From Myxococcales bacterium 68-20 (GTDB lineage Bacteria; Myxococcota_A; Polyangia; Polyangiales; Polyangiaceae), in contig MKVQ01000036.1 of the NCBI GenBank assembly GCA_001899635.1, forward strand, positions 88,368 through 152,367: 64,000 nucleotides of DNA, given 5' to 3'. This document shows, one piece after another, positions 19,126 through 27,679 of this stretch. A model generated the notes under the pieces. The model was not told the origin of the DNA and searched no databases. It was given only the letters and a program-made list of their open reading frames with translations. A program made the translations under genes and the position numbers. Each line of letters opens with the position of its first letter. The stretch's first letter is position 1.

Positions 19126-19539
19126 TCACTTCTTCGGGACGAGCTTCATGTTGCACTTCGGACAGAGTCCGGGCGCATTCGAGGTGACGTCGGGATCCAT
19201 CGGACACACGTAGACCGTGCCCTGGGGGTCTCCTTCCGCGCCCGCCGCCGTCGGTTCCGCATGATGCGCGTGCCCGGCCGCGTGATTGTCGTGGGCGTGA
19301 CTGCCATGAGCGTGATGCGCGTGCCCCTCGGAGCTGGACGGCCCGGGTACTGCCGCCGATGCGACGACCGGCGTCGTGCCCTCGGGCGCCGCCGGACTCG
19401 AAGGATCGCGCGGCGACTGCGAGACCGGCATGGCTCCCGGGGAGCATGCGCCAACGAGCGCGATCGCGCAGAGCGCGCCGATCATGGTGAACGTCTTCGG
19501 CGACGCGATGCAAGAGCGACTAGAGCGACTAGATGACAT
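19126..19539 (-). CDS. His-rich lipoprotein with heavy-metal-binding domain
   Basis: The 137-residue product has a lipoprotein signal (Cys32 in LVGAC) and a histidine-rich stretch with ten histidines at 73-93. A C-terminal heavy-metal-binding domain (about 109-135) has CPMDPDV and CPKCNMKL, the YHS-like module found in CusB-type adaptors and copper ATPases. It probably binds copper or a similar metal in the periplasm. ATG at 19539 has GGAGG about 9 bases upstream. It is first in the operon with the channel and oxidase genes, about 120 bp downstream of a predicted CorE-type promoter. Confidence 0.88.
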   Translation of the reverse strand: MSSSRSSRSCIASPKTFTMIGALCAIALVGACSPGAMPVSQSPRDPSSPAAPEGTTPVVASAAVPGPSSSEGHAHHAHGSHAHDNHAAGHAHHAEPTAAGAEGDPQGTVYVCPMDPDVTSNAPGLCPKCNMKLVPKK

Positions 19540-19660
19540 GGGGGCAACCTCCAGCGCGTGCGAGCGCAGTACCTTCTAGCGAGCCACGACGATTTCGTGA
19601 CCCACGACCGTCGCGATTGTGACGGCCTGCCTCGGCCGTATCGAACGACCTCGTACGGCT

Positions 19661-19688
19661 GACGCCGCCGGGCCTCGAGCATTACACC
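19661..19688 (-). promoter_or_regulatory. Predicted CorE-type ECF promoter of the oxidase operon
   Basis: Reading leftward: GGTGTAAT (19688-19681), 15 bases, GCGTC (19665-19661). The same elements with identical spacing precede the copper chaperone and the copper ATPase genes. CGTC is a usual ECF -10 core. The rest of the 366-bp gap 19540-19905 shows no gene. Confidence 0.75.
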
Positions 19689-19905
19689 GGCGGAACGAAG
19701 AATCGTCGGTCGCTCGATGCCCGATTCCGGCGCGCCACGACCTCCCAGACCTCGGCCTCCAGCGCTCCCGACGCCCGCGCAGGAACGTGAGCTCCTCGGC
19801 GTACACCACGGCGACGCCCGCGCTCGCCCTGAGCCCTTCGATGCGATCGAGCTCGAGCTCGGAATTCTCTGGTCGGGCTGATCGCGAGAGGACGCCCCGG
19901 TCGAA

Positions 19906-20517
19906 TCAGGACGAGCCGCAGCCGCGCCCCGCCCCGCCCGGCTTCTCGTCGCACGTGCAGGAGACGCAGCCGTGGTCCGCACAGGTCCCGCACGAGACGG
20001 CGAGCTGGCGCCGGAGCGCTGCGCGAGCGCGGAAGACACGGACGGCGGCGTTGTTCGTCGAGATGCCGCGCTCCTCGGCGAAGCCCTTCACGGACATCCC
20101 CTCGACCTCGACGCTTCGGAGCGCGTCCGCGTACTCGGGCTTCAACGTGTCGGCCAGGCGCGTGACGCAGCGGCAGACCTCGGCGTGCACCGACTCCGGC
20201 GGCTCCTCGTTCGACGCGATCTCCTCCGCGAACTGCGTCAGCGCCCGATCGGCAACCTTCGCTCGACGGTAGTAGTCGACGGTCGCGTTCCGCAGCGTGC
20301 GGTAGAACCACGCGACCACCGCCTCGCCGTCGCGCAGCGTCTGGAGCTTGTCGAGGCCTCGCGCGAAGGCATCCTGGAGGATGTCCTCAGCGACGTCACG
20401 CCGCCCCACGCGCCGCTCGAGGAAGCGCAAGAACTCGCGATGGTTGTCGACGAGCACCCTCGTGACATCGGGATCGAGCGCTCGGGCGGCCTCGGCGACA
20501 TCCAGCTCGTCGGACAT
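19906..20517 (-). CDS. ECF sigma factor with C-terminal cysteine-rich domain (CorE-like)
   Basis: The 203-residue product has sigma region 2 (about 20-90, with DILQDAFARGLDKL and WFYRTLRNATVDYYRR) and region 4 (about 125-172). A C-terminal cysteine-rich tail has cysteines at 176, 179, 184, 187, 189 and 200. A CxC pair (115, 117) lies in the linker. This architecture defines CorE-type (ECF44) sigma factors, which in Myxococcus xanthus need no anti-sigma factor and are switched directly by metal binding to the cysteines. Copper is the expected signal, given the neighbouring multicopper oxidase operon on the same strand downstream. ATG at 20517 is chosen; an upstream ATG at 20553 would add residues absent from the paralogue. 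A close paralogue is at 27673-28338. Confidence 0.9.
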   Translation of the reverse strand: MSDELDVAEAARALDPDVTRVLVDNHREFLRFLERRVGRRDVAEDILQDAFARGLDKLQTLRDGEAVVAWFYRTLRNATVDYYRRAKVADRALTQFAEEIASNEEPPESVHAEVCRCVTRLADTLKPEYADALRSVEVEGMSVKGFAEERGISTNNAAVRVFRARAALRRQLAVSCGTCADHGCVSCTCDEKPGGAGRGCGSS

Positions 20518-20662
20518 GCTGCTCACTTCACCGCTTCGGAGACGGAGACGCAAGCTCCGCCCCCGGCGGCGATCGGAAGGAGCGCGCGCCGCCCGCTCCT
20601 CGGCCCCCGTTCATCCGCCCTCGAGCTCGACCGGAGGCGCCGGCGCGCGGCCGGCTTCGGAC

Positions 20663-21877
20663 TCAGGGCCCTTCGTGCCCCCACGCGGGGTCGTCGGTCG
20701 CGAACCGGGTGAGCCACGTCGCGAGCGTCACGCCGCTCGGTGCGACCGGCAGCGGGTTCTGCTTGAGGAGCACGTGGTCGTCACCGGCGATGAAGTAGGT
20801 GCGCTGGTTCGGACCGGCCGCGCCACGTAGAGCGAGGAGGTGGTTCTCGAAGTCCGATCCGACGAGGCGGCCCGTGAACGCGCTGATGGTCTTGTCCTTC
20901 GTGTAGCCGAGGAGCGCGAAACGCCCCTTCCTCATCGTCGAGGCGAGGTGGGGCATGAGCTTGGCGACGTCCGAATCGCAGTCGGTGCAGCCGGGCGGCA
21001 ACTCGAGATTCCACGACGACTGCATGTCCTGCCAGGTCGAGCCCGTCGGCTGGACGGGCGGGCCGCAGTCGTCGAGCACGTCGAGGCGCACCGACGGCCA
21101 GGCCGTCTTGAAGCGGTGCAGGTTCAGCATCGCGCCGTAGCCACCGCCGCTCGCGCCAGTGACCCATATCTTCGGGGGCGCCGGGTACGTAGCGAGGAGG
21201 CGCTTCAGGATCGCGTCCGCGTTGCGCGCGCCGCGGTGCTTGATCGTGACCGACTTGGTGAGCAACGTGTACGTGCGCTCGGAGTCACCGGCGTGGATGT
21301 CTCCGGTGCAATACGGCACGAAGACGAACGAAGCGTCGCGAAATGGATTCGTCTGCGCGTCGCGGTCGAAGAGGGCCGCGACGCGCGGCACGTCGGCCGA
21401 GATCTCCGCTGCACCGACCTCCGAGGCGACGTTCGAAGCAGTACCGCCGAGACACGTGAGCGCGTTCCAGCACGCACCTCCGCCCATGAAGAAGACGAGG
21501 AGCGGCGCGCCCGCGGTCGGCGACGGGTTGACGGCGATGCCGCTCGTCGTGCCGTTGCCGCAGACGACGTCGTTCATCGGTACGTACGTCCACTCCCCGG
21601 CCGGAACGGCGATCGGAGCGCCGCCCGCATACGGGTTCGGCGGCCCGGCCTCCGGCGCACCGCCGTCGTCGCCCGGCGCATTCGTCGCGATCGGTGCAGG
21701 GCTCGTGGTCGTGGTCGGCTCCGGCGCCGGTGCGCTCGTCGACGACGGCGAGGGGCTCGTGGACGGGTCGGTCGTGGAGGCGCCTTCGGTCGTCAGGCCA
21801 CACGCCGGAACAGCGACGGCAGCGGCGAGGAGGGCGAACGAGAGGAGGAGCGCGCGCGACGAGACGTGGTGCTTCAT
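20663..21877 (-). CDS. Pectinacetylesterase-family lipoprotein
   Basis: The 404-residue product begins with a lipoprotein-like signal (Cys26 after AAAVAVPA) and a Ser/Thr/Pro-rich linker to about residue 70. The catalytic part has FFMGGGACWNALTC, which resembles the oxyanion-region motif of pectinacetylesterase/Notum hydrolases, and the nucleophile motif TGASGGGYGA near 240. A late acidic-His pair, GDDHVLL (about 367), could complete the triad. It is expected to hydrolyse an ester outside the cell; the substrate is unknown. A perfect palindrome lies 33 bp upstream of the start and could be an operator. Confidence 0.82.
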   Translation of the reverse strand: MKHHVSSRALLLSFALLAAAVAVPACGLTTEGASTTDPSTSPSPSSTSAPAPEPTTTTSPAPIATNAPGDDGGAPEAGPPNPYAGGAPIAVPAGEWTYVPMNDVVCGNGTTSGIAVNPSPTAGAPLLVFFMGGGACWNALTCLGGTASNVASEVGAAEISADVPRVAALFDRDAQTNPFRDASFVFVPYCTGDIHAGDSERTYTLLTKSVTIKHRGARNADAILKRLLATYPAPPKIWVTGASGGGYGAMLNLHRFKTAWPSVRLDVLDDCGPPVQPTGSTWQDMQSSWNLELPPGCTDCDSDVAKLMPHLASTMRKGRFALLGYTKDKTISAFTGRLVGSDFENHLLALRGAAGPNQRTYFIAGDDHVLLKQNPLPVAPSGVTLATWLTRFATDDPAWGHEGP

Positions 21878-21909
21878 GACTGCTGCCGATCGGACGGGGG
21901 ACTCGCAAG

Positions 21910-21925
21910 TAGAGCAAATGCTCTA
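21910..21925. promoter_or_regulatory. Palindrome upstream of the esterase gene
   Basis: TAGAGCA-AA-TGCTCTA is a 7-bp inverted repeat with a 2-base centre. It lies 33 bp upstream of the esterase ATG. Its size and symmetry suit a dimeric repressor site, or a short hairpin in the message. Confidence 0.45.
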
Positions 21926-21985
21926 GACGAACACCAGCGGCCGATCGCTGTCGCAACGCCGCTCCGACGCGCTCGTTCGGCTTCG

Positions 21986-22843
21986 CTACGCCAACCACAG
22001 CCTGCGCAGGTCCTCCGGGAGCTGACTGGCGACTCGATCGATCTCCTCTTGCGGGAGCGCTCTCGTCACCGCGGCGAACACCGACTCGACGATTGCCTCT
22101 GCGTCCGGAAGATCGGTGCCGAGCTCCTGCGCGACGTTCGCGGTGAGCTCGTCGAAGCCGAACGTCGTCGGCTCCTCGCGGCGCTCGATCATGCAGCGCT
22201 CCACGAACGGCCGGATCGTTCGCGGGAGGCCGAGGAAGAGATCGCGCGCATCACCGCCGCTGAGCCGCTGCGCGAAGATGCACATCACCGAGGCGAAGGC
22301 CTCGCGCGCCGTGAGCCCCGCGGAGAGCACGCCGCTTCGCTCGATGTCGTCGAGGATCTGGCGAAGCAGATCGAGATCGCCCGCGATGTCCTCCGTCGCG
22401 TTCGCCACGGGCGCTTGCCAGACGTCACGCAGATCGTGAGGCAGCTGCTGGGCAACGTGGCCGATCACGTCGGAAGGCAACAGCTGCTGCACCGCGCGAA
22501 AGACGGCCGATGCGATGAGCTCCGCCGACGCGGGCGCCACGCCGAGGTCGTTCCCGACACGATCGAACAGCTCTGCTCGGCCGCCTTGCCAGGCCAGCAT
22601 TCCGTGGCGTTCGAGGCTCGCGGCCTCGACGAGCTGCCTCACGTCCGAGGGCAGCGAGGTCAGGACGGCATGCGCCTGCCCTTGACTGAGGCGTTCGAAC
22701 AGCGCGTGCAGGGTGGACGTCAGCGCAGCCGCCGGCTTCACGTATGGAGGCAACCCCGCGTACTCCCCGATCGCAGCGAGGCAGCGCGAAAGCGCGCTCT
22801 CGCCGGAGATCTCGCTGCTCGTCACTCCCATGGCTCGTCCCAT
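21986..22843 (-). CDS. Protein with two tandem DUF2267-like domains
   Basis: The 285-residue protein contains two copies of an all-helical unit of about 110 residues. Each ends in a similar pattern (LPSDVIGHVAQQLPHDLRDVW near 145 and LPQEEIDRVASQLPEDLRRLW at the C-terminus), which is the DUF2267 signature. There is no signal peptide or membrane segment. The molecular role of the family is not established. ATG at 22843 is chosen; ATG at 22831 is a close alternative and upstream frame is probably not coding. It is divergent from the repeat lipoprotein gene at 23053. Confidence 0.75.
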   Translation of the reverse strand: MGRAMGVTSSEISGESALSRCLAAIGEYAGLPPYVKPAAALTSTLHALFERLSQGQAHAVLTSLPSDVRQLVEAASLERHGMLAWQGGRAELFDRVGNDLGVAPASAELIASAVFRAVQQLLPSDVIGHVAQQLPHDLRDVWQAPVANATEDIAGDLDLLRQILDDIERSGVLSAGLTAREAFASVMCIFAQRLSGGDARDLFLGLPRTIRPFVERCMIERREEPTTFGFDELTANVAQELGTDLPDAEAIVESVFAAVTRALPQEEIDRVASQLPEDLRRLWLA

Positions 22844-23052
22844 CGAAGCCCGATGCATCTTGCGGGCCTCTCGTGCGCATACGCTTGCGTGGTCCTCTCT
22901 CGCCTGCGAGCGCAGAGCCTGGAACCACGGGGCGCTCGAGCGGCCGAATCGATCTCGACCATCACTTCGATGCGAGACACGAGCGCCGGCGCGATCGCCC
23001 GGGCACGCGACATGCTCCACCGCGCGTCGATCGGAGAGAAAGGAGTGGTGTC

Positions 23053-23883
23053 ATGATCGCACGTGTCTTGCGGCTCGGCCTGCTGCTCGTTGGAGCGTGC
23101 GTCGGAGCGTGTGTCGGTACTGCCTCGACCGGTACGACCCGTTCGTCGGCGCCGGAGAGCGCGTCCACCTACGAGGTCGTCGGACGCGTCACCGACTACA
23201 CGACTGCCCCTCAAGGCGAGATGGATGGGGTCATCCTCGCAGACGGGACGCGCATCCATTTCTCTCCTCGTGCGGGCTCGGCGCTCCTGCCTCTCGTGCA
23301 GCGAGGTCAGACGATTCGCGTCGTCGGATGGCGTTCCTACGGAGCAGGTGGCGAGCGCATCGAGGCGGACACGATCACGAGCGTCGGGAACGGCCGAACG
23401 GTCGACGTCACCGCGATGGCGCGTTCCGAGGAACCGACACGGGCGCCACGCGAACGCGAGCGCGAACGCACGGTCGCGCCTCCTGCACCCAGGGCGCCCG
23501 AACCGGCGCCGTCGACGACGTTGACGGGCGCAGAGCTCACGTCGACGGAAGGACGGATCGACGGCTACACGACGACACTGAACGGCGACATGGACGGCCT
23601 TCTATTGAGCAACGGCGCCCGGGTCCATTTCCCTCCGCATGCCGGGGCCACGCTGTTGCCCCTCGTCCAGCGTGGAACGCACGTGCGGGTCACCGGCTGG
23701 CAGACATCCGGACCGAACGGCCTCGTGCTCGAGGCGAGCAAGGTGTCCAGCTCGACGACGGGCCGAACCGTCGACGTCGCGTCCATCCCGGCTCCGCAAC
23801 CGACCTCGGGCGCCGTTGCACCTCCGCCTGCGCCGAGCGCGCCCGCACCGGGCTCCGCTCCGCCGCCGACGCGCGTGCGGTGA
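23053..23883 (+). CDS. Lipoprotein with two tandem OB-like repeats
   Basis: The 276-residue product has a lipoprotein signal with GAC followed by a second GAC. Two copies of an approximately 90-residue unit (about 38-125 and 162-248) share the order GR(V/I)DxYTT, (E/D)MDG(V/L)(I/L)L, an (R/H)xHF segment, LLPLVQRG, a VxGW motif and GRTVDV. The unit looks like a small OB-fold. The repeats are separated by an Arg/Glu then Pro-rich linker, and the C-terminus is Pro/Ala-rich. Its function is unknown. ATG at 23053 follows AAAGGAG. It converges on the SulP gene with 63 bp between. Confidence 0.8.
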   Translation: MIARVLRLGLLLVGACVGACVGTASTGTTRSSAPESASTYEVVGRVTDYTTAPQGEMDGVILADGTRIHFSPRAGSALLPLVQRGQTIRVVGWRSYGAGGERIEADTITSVGNGRTVDVTAMARSEEPTRAPRERERERTVAPPAPRAPEPAPSTTLTGAELTSTEGRIDGYTTTLNGDMDGLLLSNGARVHFPPHAGATLLPLVQRGTHVRVTGWQTSGPNGLVLEASKVSSSTTGRTVDVASIPAPQPTSGAVAPPPAPSAPAPGSAPPPTRVR

Positions 23884-23946
23884 GCGCCACCGGTCGCTTC
23901 GTCTCCAGCCGCATCGACTCCGAAGCGAGCCGCGACTCGCGCCGTC

Positions 23947-25734
23947 TCAGCGCGCCGGGCTCGCGACAACGGACGGCTCGACGAGCTCGCGCGCCGCGGC
24001 GAGCGCGTCTTCGAGCGTCTCCTTGATCCTGAGCTGAGGGTACCTGATCTCGAGCCTCGCCCTCTCGAACACGCTCTGCGGCCGCGGGAGCGGACCGGAG
24101 ACGATGACCTGGCGCTTCCGGCGGATCATGGTCTCGATCGCGTTCTCGAGCGCCGCCAGACCGGTCGCGTCGATGACGGGGACACGTCCGAGGTCGAGGA
24201 CGAGAACGTGAAACGTGTCGTCGCGGACGGCCGCCAGCGTCGCCATCGCGTTCTGTGCAGCGCCGAAGAACAGCGGCCCGTTGATCTCGTAGACGATGAC
24301 GCCCTTCGGCGGCGGGGCGACGTCGATCTCGACGGACGAGTCCAGCGTGAGTCGCGACTCCGTGATGCTCGACATCCGTCGCATGAAGAGCACCGCCGCG
24401 AGCATGAACCCGACGGTGACGGCGGCGACCATGTCGACGAAGACCGTCAGCACGAAGCACGTGAAAAGCACGATCACGTCGCTGCGTGGCGCGACACGGA
24501 CGAGGTGAACGAACTGACGAGCCTCGGACATGTTCCACGCGACGACGAGCAGGAGGGCCGCGAGCGACGCCATCGGCACGAACGCCACGAGCGGAGCGAG
24601 CAGGACGATCGACAGGAGGACGAAGCCGGCGTGAGCCACGGCCGCGAGCGGCGAGCGCGCGCCCGCACGGATGTTGGTCGCGGTCCGCGCAAGGGCTCCC
24701 GTCGCCGCGATCCCGCCGAAGATCGGCGCAAGCACGTTGCCGATGCCGACGCCGACCAGCTCTGCGTTCGGGTCGTGCTTCGTGTTGGTCATCCCGTCCG
24801 CAATGACCGCGGACAGGAGCGACTCGATCGCGCCGAGCATCGCGATCGCGAACGCAGGGCCCAGCAGCTCGTAGATCATGTCCAGCGACGGCAGACCGGC
24901 TCCCCACGGCAGCGCCGGCAACGGCGCGACGCCCGGGATCCCCGCGACCTCGACGCCGTTCACGGTGGAGTGGAAGCGGGTACCGATCGTCGCGACGTGG
25001 AATCCCGGGACGAGACGCTCGGCGAGCGCGACGACCGCCGCCACCGCCGTGATCGCCACCAGCGGCGCGGGGATGCGCTTGATGACCCTTGGGATCGCGA
25101 GGAGGAGACCGAGCGTCATCAACGCGACGACGAGCTCCGAGAGGTGCGCGCTCCCTCGCGCACGCCACAGAGCCGCGAGCTTCTCGATGTAGCGATCGGG
25201 CAGGGCTCCGGTGCTCAGCCCGAGGACGTCCTTGATCTGGAGCGTCGCGATCACCACGGCGATGCCGCTCGTGAAGCCGGTGGTGACCGGATAGGGGATG
25301 AAACGGATCAAGTTGCCGAGGCGCGCGACCCCCAACGCGACGAGGATCAATCCCGCGATCAGGCCGGCCGTCAGCAGCCCGCCGAGACCGTACTTGCTGG
25401 CGATCGGAGCGAGGACGACGACGAACGCGGCCGTCGGTCCGGTCACCTGGAACTTGCAGCCTCCGAGCAGCGCGACCGACGCTCCGGCCACGACAGCCGT
25501 GTAGAGCCCGTGCTGCGGGGGCGTCCCGACGGCGATCGCGAGGGCCATCGAGAGCGGAAGCGCGACGACCCCGACGACCGCGCCCGCCATGAGGTCCGCG
25601 CGCAGCTCTGGAGCCCCGTAGCCCTTGGCGAAGGCACGACGAAGCGCGGTCGCGATCGGAAGCGCGGGCCGCTGCCCCGGCGCCTTGGGCTCCTCGGCGG
25701 CGCCGGGCAGCGGGGGCTCCTCATCCACGCTCAC
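23947..25734 (-). CDS. SulP family anion transporter with STAS domain
   Basis: The 595-residue product has 10-14 membrane helices (about 45-450) with SulP features such as the N-terminal ADLMAGAVVGVVALPLSMA and FQVTGPTAAFVV. A cytoplasmic STAS domain (about 475-590) contains the VLDLGRVPVIDATGLAAL motif. Members carry sulphate, bicarbonate or other anions; the substrate cannot be assigned here. GTG at 25734 is chosen because AAGGAGGAGG stands just upstream; sequence further upstream in frame is Arg-rich and unlike the family. It converges on the repeat lipoprotein gene. Confidence 0.9.
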   Translation of the reverse strand: MSVDEEPPLPGAAEEPKAPGQRPALPIATALRRAFAKGYGAPELRADLMAGAVVGVVALPLSMALAIAVGTPPQHGLYTAVVAGASVALLGGCKFQVTGPTAAFVVVLAPIASKYGLGGLLTAGLIAGLILVALGVARLGNLIRFIPYPVTTGFTSGIAVVIATLQIKDVLGLSTGALPDRYIEKLAALWRARGSAHLSELVVALMTLGLLLAIPRVIKRIPAPLVAITAVAAVVALAERLVPGFHVATIGTRFHSTVNGVEVAGIPGVAPLPALPWGAGLPSLDMIYELLGPAFAIAMLGAIESLLSAVIADGMTNTKHDPNAELVGVGIGNVLAPIFGGIAATGALARTATNIRAGARSPLAAVAHAGFVLLSIVLLAPLVAFVPMASLAALLLVVAWNMSEARQFVHLVRVAPRSDVIVLFTCFVLTVFVDMVAAVTVGFMLAAVLFMRRMSSITESRLTLDSSVEIDVAPPPKGVIVYEINGPLFFGAAQNAMATLAAVRDDTFHVLVLDLGRVPVIDATGLAALENAIETMIRRKRQVIVSGPLPRPQSVFERARLEIRYPQLRIKETLEDALAAARELVEPSVVASPAR

Positions 25735-25957
25735 GTGCCTCCTCCTTCTCGTCCGTTCCTCTCCGAGCAGGGCCTTCGGAGCTAGGGCGCGCGCATGCAG
25801 CGGCACCAGCAACGCGAGTGCCAGCGAGCGCCGCGGCAAGCTCGACGTGGGCCGAAGTCCACCTCTGCCTTTGGTTCGGGGCACGATCGAACGCGCCACG
25901 CGACGAGCTCCACGTCGACTCTGCATCGCTCTTCGCGAGCTCGACGACCGATGCGCG

Positions 25958-26686
25958 TCACGTCGGCGGCGACCCCATGCCTGGCGGATACCACTCGATC
26001 CGTTCGACTCCTGCGCGCGCCGCGAGATCGGCGAGGAGCTTCGGCGGACGTGTCTCGAGGCGGCTTGCGCGCCATCGAACCTCGTAGCGGACCTCGCGTC
26101 CTCGCGCCTGCTCGCGATAGGTCACTGCCTCGGCGCTGATCCGGAAGTCGGACTCCACGAGGAGGCTCGAGACGTCTTCGTTCGAGGGGCCCTCCGACGT
26201 GAGCGTCACGATCAGGGTGGCTCGTTGCTCGCGCCGGATGAAGGGCTCGATCCGCTCGGCGCCCCAGAGGACCGTGATGCCGACCACCGTCGCTACGGTC
26301 CCGAGTGCGATCTGTCCCCCGCCGAAGCAGAGGCCGATCACCGTGGCGATCCAGAGGATGGCTGCCGTCGTCACACCGACGACGAGATCGGACCGACGAA
26401 AGATGACGCCGGCTCCGAGGAATCCGACGCCCGACAAGATGCCGAGCGGCAGACGCATGAGGTCGAGAGTGGCGAACGAGTCGGTCGCTCTGCCCACGGT
26501 CGGCAAGAGGACATTCGCCTGGATCATCGCCACCGCCGCCGCGAGGCATACGAGCATCGTGGTGCGAAGCCCCGCCGGTCGCCCGTGCTCCTCGCGATTG
26601 AACCCGAGCAGCGCCCCGGCGACCAGCGTGAGCGCGAGCCGCAACGCGATGTCACGCCAATCCAGTTCGAGCGGCATCGGCGACAT
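25958..26686 (-). CDS. MgtC/SapB family membrane protein
   Basis: The 242-residue product matches MgtC: four to five hydrophobic segments in residues 10-150, the N-terminal motif LLGFNREEHGRPAGLRTTMLV, and LGVGFLGAG-like sequence (GILSGVGFLGAGVIFRR, about 82-98). The C-terminal soluble part (about 160-242) resembles the ACT-like domain of the family. MgtC proteins help growth at low Mg2+ and modulate ATP synthase in some bacteria. It lies 223 bp upstream of the SulP gene on the same strand. Confidence 0.9.
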   Translation of the reverse strand: MSPMPLELDWRDIALRLALTLVAGALLGFNREEHGRPAGLRTTMLVCLAAAVAMIQANVLLPTVGRATDSFATLDLMRLPLGILSGVGFLGAGVIFRRSDLVVGVTTAAILWIATVIGLCFGGGQIALGTVATVVGITVLWGAERIEPFIRREQRATLIVTLTSEGPSNEDVSSLLVESDFRISAEAVTYREQARGREVRYEVRWRASRLETRPPKLLADLAARAGVERIEWYPPGMGSPPT

Positions 26687-26927
26687 GGCTTCTTCCTCGA
26701 CCTCGACGAGCCCGCTCCCCGCTCCGTCGGGCTCGGGCTCCCGAGGCTCAAGCTAGCCGCTCGACCATCGATGCGCCGGCCGGCCGACGATCGCGGCGAC
26801 GACGCCGCATCCGTCGGGATCGCGGCGTCCGCGGAAAGCACGGTCGATCCCATCGCGAACGCGCGCTCGTCGCGGGTCGCGGCTCGACGTGAGATCCAGA
26901 CGGACGCGACAACGCTATCCTCGACGG

Positions 26928-27362
26928 ATGCGGCGGCGGCTCGTTCTCCTCCTCCTGACGTTCGCCTCGTCCCCGGCGCTCGCGTGCGACCCGCCGAACA
27001 ACACGCCGGTGACGAGGTGCAAGAACCACCCGCTGGAGGACTACGATCCGTGGACCTGCGAGGTGACTGCGGGCGTCCTCGAGAAGCGCAGCGGCGTCTA
27101 CTTCGAGACCGGCTCGCGCAACGAGGTCGCCACCGTGTGGGCCACGCTACGCGTCGAGAAAGGGACCCTGCGCGTCGTCTACCGGGACACGAAGGGCGAG
27201 CCGCAGAACATCGACGTCGTCGCCGGTACAGAGAGCAAGCTCGAGATGAAGACGAAGTTGAACGACAAGCGAAGCTTCGGTCTCACTCTCGAGCCCGTCG
27301 GCGGAAACGTCGAGGGGTTCTCCGCGACGGTGCACTACGCCTCGCCGCCTTCGGGCTCCTGA
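26928..27362 (+). CDS. Small exported hypothetical protein
   Basis: The 144-residue product is not recognised. It has a signal peptide with cleavage near ALA-CDP (residues 17-21). The mature part has four cysteines close to its N-terminus and a beta-rich remainder. ATG at 26928 is chosen over an upstream GTG at 26889, since the Arg-rich start and hydrophobic core then make a normal signal peptide. It is divergent from the MgtC gene; the 241-bp intergenic DNA has no other feature I can support. It ends 22 bp before the convergent copper chaperone gene. Confidence 0.7.
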   Translation: MRRRLVLLLLTFASSPALACDPPNNTPVTRCKNHPLEDYDPWTCEVTAGVLEKRSGVYFETGSRNEVATVWATLRVEKGTLRVVYRDTKGEPQNIDVVAGTESKLEMKTKLNDKRSFGLTLEPVGGNVEGFSATVHYASPPSGS

Positions 27363-27384
27363 ACCGCCCCCACACGGGCGCCGC

Positions 27385-27612
27385 TCAGGACGCGTTCACT
27401 CGCGACTCGTAGCCGGCCTCGCCGAGGGCCTCGATCATCTCCTCCACCGGTGCCTTGGCCGGGTCGTGCTGGACGCGAACCTTCCCCTCACGGAGCTTCA
27501 CCTCGATGGCATCGACGCCCTCGAGCGTGCGGAGTGCACCTTCGACGTGACGGACGCACGACCCGCAAGTCATGCCGTCGACATCGAGGACCGTCTCTTT
27601 CGTGCTGCTCAT
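27385..27612 (-). CDS. copZ: Copper chaperone (heavy-metal-associated domain)
   Basis: The 75-residue product is a single HMA domain with the metal motif GMTCGSC (about residues 13-19). It is expected to bind Cu(I) through the two cysteines and hand it to the neighbouring P1B ATPase. ATG at 27612 follows a purine-rich AAGAGAGAG. It has its own predicted CorE-type promoter just upstream and is transcribed in the same direction as copA and the second sigma gene. Confidence 0.92.
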   Translation of the reverse strand: MSSTKETVLDVDGMTCGSCVRHVEGALRTLEGVDAIEVKLREGKVRVQHDPAKAPVEEMIEALGEAGYESRVNAS

Positions 27613-27651
27613 GGCTCTCTCTTCTTTCTGGGCTCTCTTGCCCGCCAACAA

Positions 27652-27679
27652 GACGCTCAACCCCTAGACCGATTACACC
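27652..27679 (-). promoter_or_regulatory. Predicted CorE-type ECF promoter of the copper chaperone gene
   Basis: Reading leftward: GGTGTAAT (27679-27672), 15 bases, GCGTC (27656-27652), about 40 bp before the ATG. The -35-like element overlaps the TAA stop codon of the sigma gene (27673-27675), so the stop and the promoter share bases. Confidence 0.75.

Noticed and set aside
24208..25785. A 525-codon + strand frame opposite the SulP transporter.
   Set aside because: It is a highly charged antisense frame with no domain; the SulP and STAS motifs on the other strand are decisive.
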